A DNA stretch of 64,000 nt from JAMCRM01 sp035561075 (GTDB lineage Bacteria; Acidobacteriota; Terriglobia; Bryobacterales; Bryobacteraceae), in assembly GCA_035561075.1 (NCBI GenBank), contig DATMYF010000187.1, positions 33,873-97,872 on the forward strand. The letters are read 5' to 3'. This document shows positions 57,577-64,000 of this stretch, piece after piece (the stretch's first letter is position 1; every line of letters begins with the position of its first letter). Below the pieces are notes generated by a model. The model worked only from the letters and a program-made list of their open reading frames with translations. It did no database searches and was not told where the DNA came from. The position numbers and the translations under genes were made by a program.

Positions 57577-59007
57577 TTGAACCCTCAAAAACGCGTCGTC
57601 ACGGTGGCACCGATGCCACCAGAGAAATGCGCTTACGCGCTGGCCCGGTACAGCCGATCGCCCGAGTCGATTCGTGAGTCCCTGGAATGGGTGCGCTCGC
57701 ACGATTCGCAGAAATTCCTGGAACACTTTTATTTTCAGTACGGCCACGCGTCCGTGGCGGACCTCGGCCACGTGGTGATGTGCTTCGAAGGCCTCTCCGA
57801 GATGGCGGCCACCGAGATCGAGGAGGAGCCGCTATGGGACGGGCAGGCGAAATCGTCCCGCTACCAGGATTTCTCGCGCTCCGGGTTCATCACCCCGCCG
57901 GAACTGGGCGGCGAAGACGCGGCACGCTACCGCGCCACCGCTGAGAACCTGCTGGCGGCCTACACACGGGTGAAGGCGCTGGCTTTCGACTGCCTGACGG
58001 CGCGGCTGCCACGGCCCGAAGGGATGAAACCCGAGGCGTACGAACGGAACGTGGCGGCGCGCGCCTTCGACGTCGCGCGGTACCTGCTGTTCTGGGGTGT
58101 CCCCACCAACGTGGGGCAGGTGACCTCCATCCGGACGCTCGAAAAGCAGGTGCGGCGCCTGAAGGCATCGGAGTACCAGGAACTGCGCGGCTTGGGGGAT
58201 GAGATCGCGGCGGCGTGCGCGGCGGAGCCCGATTGCATTTGGGACGAGCGCGCCGCACGCGAACCGCTGGCTCCCACGCTGGCGCGGCACTCGGCCGCGG
58301 ACGAGCACTCCGTCCGCGCCCGCGCGGACCTTGCGTTGTGGGCGCAGCAGAACCTGCCCCCCGCCGCCGGCGAGGCGACACAACGAGTAGACCTGGTGCA
58401 TCCGACCAATGGGCCCGCGGAGGTCGCGGCCACCCTGCTCTACCCGGTGACCGCGCGTCCTTTCCGGGAGCTCTATGACATGGCGCGCGGCTGGAGCGCA
58501 GCGCAGCGCGGCGAGGTGATCGATGTCGCCACGCAGTCCCGCAACGCGCGCGACGAGATGCTCGCCGGCTTCCGGGGCGGCGTCTACTGTTACGACATGG
58601 TGATCGACATCGGCGCCTACCGCGACCTGCACCGCCATCGCCGCTGCGAGAAGTTCCGCCAACGCTACAGCGGCGACCTGGGCTTCGAGACGCCCGCGGT
58701 AGTGGGGGAATCGGGCGCCACCGAGATCTACCATGCCGCCATGCGGCGCGCCCTCGACACCATGCACGCCCTGCCCGCCCCTGGCGCACACTACCTGATG
58801 CCCTTCGGCGCGCGCTCGCGCTTCCTCTTCAAGATGGATTTCGCCGAGGCGGACTACATCGTGCGGCTTCGCAGCAGCGTCAAGGGCCACTTCAGCTACC
58901 GGGAGGTCGCCTGGGAGATGAAGTGCCGGATGGAAGAACTGGAGCCGGAGTTGGGCCGGCTCATGACGGCTACGCCGCCGTGGGTGGAAGATCCTTTAAA
59001 GCGGTAG
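57577..59007 (+). CDS. thyX: FAD-dependent thymidylate synthase, long two-domain form
   Basis: About 476 aa, twice the usual 220-250 aa, because a ThyX-like domain appears twice. The first half (HFYFQYGHASVADLGHVVMCFEGLSEMAATEIEEEPLWDGQAKSSRYQDFS) lacks the RHR signature. The second half has YRDLHRHRRCEKFRQRYSGDLGFETP, matching the RHRxxS-like FAD/dUMP-binding motif near residue 353 except for the usual SxR part, and ends with PFGARSRFLFKMDFAEADYIVRLRSSVKGHFSYREVAWEM. It converts dUMP to dTMP. The start is a TTG at 57577 without a clear Shine-Dalgarno; ATG 57613 is the alternative. Divergent from dut. Confidence 0.82.
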   Translation: MNPQKRVVTVAPMPPEKCAYALARYSRSPESIRESLEWVRSHDSQKFLEHFYFQYGHASVADLGHVVMCFEGLSEMAATEIEEEPLWDGQAKSSRYQDFSRSGFITPPELGGEDAARYRATAENLLAAYTRVKALAFDCLTARLPRPEGMKPEAYERNVAARAFDVARYLLFWGVPTNVGQVTSIRTLEKQVRRLKASEYQELRGLGDEIAAACAAEPDCIWDERAAREPLAPTLARHSAADEHSVRARADLALWAQQNLPPAAGEATQRVDLVHPTNGPAEVAATLLYPVTARPFRELYDMARGWSAAQRGEVIDVATQSRNARDEMLAGFRGGVYCYDMVIDIGAYRDLHRHRRCEKFRQRYSGDLGFETPAVVGESGATEIYHAAMRRALDTMHALPAPGAHYLMPFGARSRFLFKMDFAEADYIVRLRSSVKGHFSYREVAWEMKCRMEELEPELGRLMTATPPWVEDPLKR

Positions 59008-59010
59008 CGG

Positions 59011-59762
59011 CTACTTCCCCAGAGCCCAGTGAATGCCGTTAATCAGGAGGGTCCTCATGGCGGGCGTCTCGAAATCGTCGGGATGCCCGAGGGTGGTGAA
59101 GAAGACGCGCGCGCCTTTGTGGGTGCGGGTCCAGGCAACCGGCTGGGGTCCCGCGTCCTTGCCTTCCGGGTTCACGGCGCGGCCGATCAGCAAGGGTTTC
59201 GAATCCCCTTCGAGCGGCAACACTTCATAGAGCCATGAGCGCGCGTGGAAACTCCTGGCGACGCCGCGCAGGATGGGGTGGTTCTCCTGGCCGGGCGCAA
59301 CGGTCACGTCGGTCGAGGATGTGTTGCCGTGATGGCGGATCCAGCGCTGGCCCCAGACGCTCTTGCCGAAACCGTCGTTGAGCGCGGCGTGCGGGCTGCC
59401 CGCCGGATAGCGAAAGGCGTGGGTGCTGGTGCGCAGCCCCACCATGGGCTTGCCGGAATCGGCGTAGTCCAGGATCAATTTCAACTGATCGTCGGGCAGG
59501 GCGCGGAAACGGATGTACATGACCATCAAGTCGGCGGTCTTGAGCGCTTCAAGGCCCTCGATATTGGTCTTGGTCTGGGGGTCGGGGCGCGCGTACAGCA
59601 CCGTGCAGCGCATCCCGTACTTCGATTCGAGCGCCTTGGCCAGAGCCGGCATGGTCACTTCGGACTTGTACTCGTCGTCGCCGGTGACGAAGACAACGTG
59701 CGGCTTACCGGCGGCGCACAGGCCGGCAGCGAGCGCGAGCATGAGGAAAATGGCGGACCGCA

Positions 59763-59763
<1 letters not shown>
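59011..59763 (-). CDS. Exported ThuA-domain protein
   Basis: 250 aa with a signal peptide (MRSAIFLMLALAAGLCAAGKP). The ThuA (trehalose-utilisation, class I glutamine-amidotransferase-like) fold shows HVVFVTGDDEYKSEVTMPALAKAL, LKTADLMVMYIRFRALPDDQLKLILDYADSGKPMVGLRTSTHAF and VFFTTLGHPDDFETPAMRTLLINGIHWAL. The nucleophilic Cys of true amidotransferases is absent. Typical members act on sugar derivatives; the exact role is unknown. Its ATG shares one base with the stop of the PLP-enzyme gene (TGATG). Confidence 0.87.
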
Positions 59764-60965
<1,202 letters not shown>

Positions 60966-60997
60966 TCTACTCCTAAGCCGGGGTACACTGTTCCTCT

Positions 60998-61753
60998 ATG
61001 AAGACAGCGTTTCTGTGTGTGGCGGCCGCCTGCGCCCTCGCCGGACAGTCCGGGCCGTTCGGCGGCGATCCACCGTTCCTGACCCAGGACGGCTGGACAC
61101 CGCTGCTCGACGGCAACAGCCTGGCGGGGTGGAAATCTTACGGCAAGCTCGGCAATGAGTGGATGAACTGCCGCGGCATCGTGTGGGACGGCAACGCCGC
61201 TCCCGGCCGGCTGGCTTGCACAGGGGGACCGGGCGACCGCATCCTGAACGGCCCGAAGAACCGGACGAATAACATCTTCACGGAGCGGAAGTTCGGAGAC
61301 GCGGAACTGTACGTGGAATTCCTGCTGGCGAAGGCGTCGAACTCCGGGGTGTACCTGGGGGGCCTCTATGAAGTGCAGATCTTCGACAGCTTCGGGGCCA
61401 CAGAGTTGAAGACGGCCGACAGCGGCGCCATTTATCAACGCTGGATCGACAACCAGGGGGTGGGCGGTTCGGTGCCTCGGGTGAATGCGTCGCGCCCGCC
61501 GGGGCAGTGGCAATGGTTCCACGTGTGGTTCCGCGCGCCGCGTTTCGACGCTGCCGGCCGCAAGACCGAAAACGCCAAGTTCCTGCGGGTGGTCTACAAC
61601 GGCGTCGTGGTGCAGGAGAACGTGGAAGTGGACGGGCCCACTCGCGCTCACATGGACCTGCCGGAGGCTCCGGAGAACCCGGTGATGTTGCAGGGCGATC
61701 ACGGTCCGGTGGCTTACCGGAACCTGTACGTCCGTCCGCTGGCTACTCGATAA
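60998..61753 (+). CDS. Exported DUF1080 (3-keto-disaccharide hydrolase-like) protein
   Basis: 251 aa with a signal peptide (MKTAFLCVAAACALAGQSGP). The DUF1080 concanavalin-like fold is seen in WTPLLDGNSLAGWKSYGK (typical first strand), ERKFGDAELYVEFLLAKASNSGVYLGGLYEVQIFDSFG, QWQWFHVWFRAPRFD and PVMLQGDHGPVAYRNLYVRPL, which is the family's closing motif. Some members cleave 3-keto-glycosides; they often cluster with Gfo/Idh/MocA dehydrogenases and ThuA-like proteins. Divergent from the PLP-enzyme/ThuA pair by 32 bp. A shared sugar-modification route is plausible. Confidence 0.9.
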   Translation: MKTAFLCVAAACALAGQSGPFGGDPPFLTQDGWTPLLDGNSLAGWKSYGKLGNEWMNCRGIVWDGNAAPGRLACTGGPGDRILNGPKNRTNNIFTERKFGDAELYVEFLLAKASNSGVYLGGLYEVQIFDSFGATELKTADSGAIYQRWIDNQGVGGSVPRVNASRPPGQWQWFHVWFRAPRFDAAGRKTENAKFLRVVYNGVVVQENVEVDGPTRAHMDLPEAPENPVMLQGDHGPVAYRNLYVRPLATR

Positions 61754-62678
61754 AGCCGAGCTTCTTCAGTTCGGCCGCGGGCTGCTCGCCATCGAATTGC
61801 AGGATAAGCGCCTTCTGCCGCCCGTCCACGAGTGCCACGGCGGCCGGTACATCTACAAACGGGAAGGTGCGGCGCAGCAGCGCGGCGTCCGGGGAGATGG
61901 GCGCCTGCAGGCCCGCGTCGTTGAGAAAGGCCTGGGCGAACTGCGGTTGCTGAATTGGGACTACGACCAGGCGGGTGTCGCGCCACTGATACTTCGCCAT
62001 GCGCCGGGCGACGTCCAGGCAGTGCAGGCATTCGGGATCGATAAAGTAGATCAGGATTTTGCCCTGCTGGAGCGAGTACGGCTTGCCATCCACAGTGATG
62101 GAGGCGGGCGCGGGAGTGCCGGTCTGGCGCGTAACCGCCGCGCCGTAGGAAACCAGTGCGAAGACGCTCACGGCGCCAAGAATCAGGACCGCGCAGCGGA
62201 TGCTGCCGGTGACGGGCCTTGCCCAGACCCCCGCCATGAGGGCGAATGCGAGCATGATGGCGTCGCCGACGAAGAATGCCGGACCCACCGCACGCTGGAT
62301 CCACGGGAAGCAGTTGCATTCCTCACCGCGCAGCGTGTTATAGAAGATGGCGAAATAAACGAGGAAGGCCACCAGCATGAGGCTGGCCAGCCAGGCGCCC
62401 CAGCGACGATACCTGGGCACCAGGATGAGTACGGCGGCGAGCGTCTCCGCGATGCCGAAAGAGATTGCCGCCGGCAGGCTGAGGGCTTCGGGGATCAGCG
62501 CCTGCGTCATCCGGACCGCGGCGCCCGGGGCGTCGGTAATCTTCCAGATTCCCGAAACCATGAAGATCAGGGCGGTCAGAATGGCACCTGTCCAGCTCGC
62601 AGCGGTCTTCCAGCCGGATAACTCCAACGGAGCCAGCGTCCGTTCCGACTGTGCCATACTGTCGTTCATGTCCACCAT
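61743..62678 (-). CDS. DoxX/MauE-like membrane protein fused to a thioredoxin-like domain
   Basis: About 311 aa from MVDMNDSMAQSE (a second Met three residues later is possible); earlier in-frame codons are in front of the divergent gene. Four or more transmembrane helices (WTGAILTALIFMVSGIWKI, LPAAISFGIAETLAAVLILV, WLASLMLVAFLVYFAIFYN, AIMLAFALMAGVW) carry the MauE/DoxX pattern. A membrane-facing GEECNCFPW Cys pair and, in the C-terminal domain, IYFIDPECLHCLDVARRM give a CxxC that may relay electrons. Probably a disulfide-exchange factor for periplasmic proteins. It overlaps the DUF1080 end by 11 bp. Confidence 0.8.
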   Translation of the reverse strand: MVDMNDSMAQSERTLAPLELSGWKTAASWTGAILTALIFMVSGIWKITDAPGAAVRMTQALIPEALSLPAAISFGIAETLAAVLILVPRYRRWGAWLASLMLVAFLVYFAIFYNTLRGEECNCFPWIQRAVGPAFFVGDAIMLAFALMAGVWARPVTGSIRCAVLILGAVSVFALVSYGAAVTRQTGTPAPASITVDGKPYSLQQGKILIYFIDPECLHCLDVARRMAKYQWRDTRLVVVPIQQPQFAQAFLNDAGLQAPISPDAALLRRTFPFVDVPAAVALVDGRQKALILQFDGEQPAAELKKLGFIE

Positions 62679-62735
62679 TTTAGACCGGAACGCGCACGCC
62701 GCGCGCGGGACACACCGGCTAACTGCCCGCCCCAA

Positions 62736-63236
62736 ATGATCTTTCCGGTTCTGCTGCTACTGGCCGTGACAACCAGGGTGGAACTCGTGGACCAGGTGTT
62801 CAGCATCCCACCGGCCGAGTGGCGCTATGTGGAACTGAACCTTGGACCGCAGCCGGTGTTGGTGGACTGCCGGTTCGAAACCCGGCGGAACGAAAGCGTG
62901 CGGGTAGCCCTGCTGCGCCGCGAAGATCTGGAGCGGATGCGGGAGGAGCGGCCGCACGGTATCGCCGCCGTGACGCCCTTCGGTGAACGCAACAGCCTTC
63001 GATACGTAGTGCGTTCCCCCGGGGAGTACGCGGTGGTGGTGGATAACCGGGGCCCATCCGGCAAGGCGGCCAGCGTGCACCTGCGGGTCTCCCTCAGTTT
63101 CGAAGGCGGTGCGGAACCCCGTGTGCGCACGCTGTCGCCATTGCGGCAAATAGTGGTGGTGGCCATCAGCTTCGTGGTCTTCTTCGGCATCGTACTGTAT
63201 GCCGGCCGGAAGCTGCTGCGCCCGCCAACACGCTAG
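62736..63236 (+). CDS. Exported single-span protein of unknown function
   Basis: 166 aa with an N-terminal signal-like helix (MIFPVLLLLAVTT) and one C-terminal membrane helix (QIVVVAISFVVFFGIVLYAGRKLL) followed by a basic tail. The extracytoplasmic part is a small beta sandwich (WRYVELNLGPQPVLVDCRFETRRNESVRVALLRRED, LRYVVRSPGEYAVVVDNRGP). The layout resembles emp24/GOLD-type domains, but bacterial function is unknown. It is a type I membrane protein on this reading. Divergent from the DoxX/MauE fusion gene, so joint regulation is possible. Confidence 0.65.
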   Translation: MIFPVLLLLAVTTRVELVDQVFSIPPAEWRYVELNLGPQPVLVDCRFETRRNESVRVALLRREDLERMREERPHGIAAVTPFGERNSLRYVVRSPGEYAVVVDNRGPSGKAASVHLRVSLSFEGGAEPRVRTLSPLRQIVVVAISFVVFFGIVLYAGRKLLRPPTR

Positions 63237-63245
63237 CCATCCCGC

Positions 63246-64000
63246 TCACTGCATCACAAAAGAGACGGTAATGGGGGCCACCACCTCGACGGCATCGCCG
63301 TTGAGGTACGTCGGCCGGTAGACCCACTGCCTTACGGCGGCGAGCGCAGCCTGAACCAGTAACGGGTGGCCGCTCACCAGTTGCAGGTGTTTAATGCGTC
63401 CGTCGGTGCCCACCACACCCACGAGTTGTACGATCCCGGAGATGCGCGCCTGCCGCGCCAGCGTCGGGTAGACCGGCGTCACCTGATGCAGAAGCATGCC
63501 CTGCTGCACGTTGCCCCCAACCTTAATGCGCGCCGGCGGGCCTGCGGGCTTTTCGACGGCCGTTGGGGCTGCGGGCCTTGCCGGAGCGGGAGGCGCAACC
63601 TGCCCGGCAATGGTGTCGGCGAGACCGTGCGGGATGCCGCCCGGGATTCCGCTCTCAACGCCTCCAGGGACGCCGCCCCCGATTCCACCCATCTCCGCCG
63701 CGGTGAGCGGCGGTTCCTCAATGATCGCGGGCCGGGCCGGTATGGTGGTCGGCGCAATCAACTGTCCATCCCGGAGTTGCATCGCGGGGCGGACAGGGCG
63801 CGCCACGGCGGCCGCATGCGGGGCCGCGGTCGGCGGCGCAACCGGCGCAGTGGGGTAGAAGAGGGTCACCCATTCCTGCGGCCGTGGTAGGGACTGCGGC
63901 CCAACCAGCGGCGCCAGCACCGCGCTGGTGACGATCAGGACCTGTCCGGCCAATCCTGCCATGGTAGTCCATGCCCGATTGCCTCTGCCGTATTCGATTG
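63246..64000 (-). CDS. TonB-family energy transducer, N-terminus beyond window edge
   Basis: The visible 238 residues after an internal Met have a membrane helix (AGQVLIVTSAVLAPLVG) and a proline/alanine-rich periplasmic linker. A glycine-rich insert follows (GGIGGGVPGGVESGIPGGIPHG), then a C-terminal TonB domain (LLHQVTPVYPTLARQARISGIVQLVGVVGTDGRIKHLQLVSGHPLL, VRQWVYRPTYLNGDAVEVVAPITVSF). In-frame codons continue without a stop through the last 38 bases (reading IEYGRGNRAWTT before the Met), so the true start probably lies outside the window. It couples the proton motive force to outer-membrane receptors; ExbB/ExbD are not in view. Confidence 0.88.
   Translation of the reverse strand, partial: IEYGRGNRAWTTMAGLAGQVLIVTSAVLAPLVGPQSLPRPQEWVTLFYPTAPVAPPTAAPHAAAVARPVRPAMQLRDGQLIAPTTIPARPAIIEEPPLTAAEMGGIGGGVPGGVESGIPGGIPHGLADTIAGQVAPPAPARPAAPTAVEKPAGPPARIKVGGNVQQGMLLHQVTPVYPTLARQARISGIVQLVGVVGTDGRIKHLQLVSGHPLLVQAALAAVRQWVYRPTYLNGDAVEVVAPITVSFVMQ

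Overview
The window looks like a piece of chromosome from an Acidobacteriota bacterium, most likely of the Bryobacterales/Solibacter type. This is an inference from gene content, with no database search: high GC, dense coding, many exported proteins of soil-polymer degraders (heparinase II/III, PL22 oligogalacturonate lyase, ThuA, DUF1080, DUF362, WD40-like propellers, PdxA2/DUF1537), and a TonB protein and an atypical Hfq of the kind seen there. No tRNA, rRNA, CRISPR array, prophage or insertion sequence was recognised. About 57 protein genes fill the window; only one gap (13116-13424) exceeds 300 bp.

Layout. 1-6 kb: ndk (cut by the edge), sucD and sucC on the minus strand, then trpD, a degenerate receiver protein and zwf. 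4-7.3 kb: zwf-opcA-pgl, an ATGA-coupled oxidative pentose phosphate operon. 7.3-12.4 kb: an outer-membrane barrel, two tandem paralogues of an unrecognised family (one Tat-exported), an M19 dipeptidase and a YdjM-type membrane protein. 12.5-14.6 kb: a zinc-finger protein, an XRE/S24-like regulator and an unknown coupled gene around the AT-rich gap. 14.6-27.6 kb: exported and catabolic genes (lipoprotein, propeller protein, MFS, TIM-barrel epimerase, Gdx-type SMR pump, two Tat DUF362 proteins, PdxA2 plus four-carbon acid sugar kinase) and a TlpA-like protein with an in-frame TGA in its active site. 27.7-32 kb: Hfq-like protein, thioesterase, Cys-rich protein, TPR proteins, ssb, bacterioferritin. 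32-44 kb: oxidoreductase plus aminotransferase pair, a large secreted protein, rhodanese, murA, murQ, an epimerase, clpB. 44-53 kb: homocysteine methyltransferase-type protein and a divergent cluster: HAD phosphatase versus SorC regulator, glycerol-1-phosphate dehydrogenase, secreted GDPD, GlpT-like antiporter, polyol-type permease and esterase. 53-64 kb: heparinase, PL22 lyase, dut, a two-domain thyX, ThuA plus a Tat-exported PLP enzyme, DUF1080, a DoxX/MauE-thioredoxin fusion, and a TonB protein running off the right edge.

Most notable points. (1) 23262-25043 reads as one exported TlpA-like protein if TGA encodes selenocysteine (W-U-G-S-C), with a fitting stem-loop just after the codon. (2) 45281-53134 looks like a regulated system for sn-glycerol-1-phosphate salvage. 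Its divergent promoter region is exactly two-fold symmetric: abutting -35 boxes, -10 boxes and identical 13-bp leader motifs at equal distances from position 46129.5. (3) Two similar G-rich inverted repeats each begin at the lysine-stop end of a minus-strand gene.
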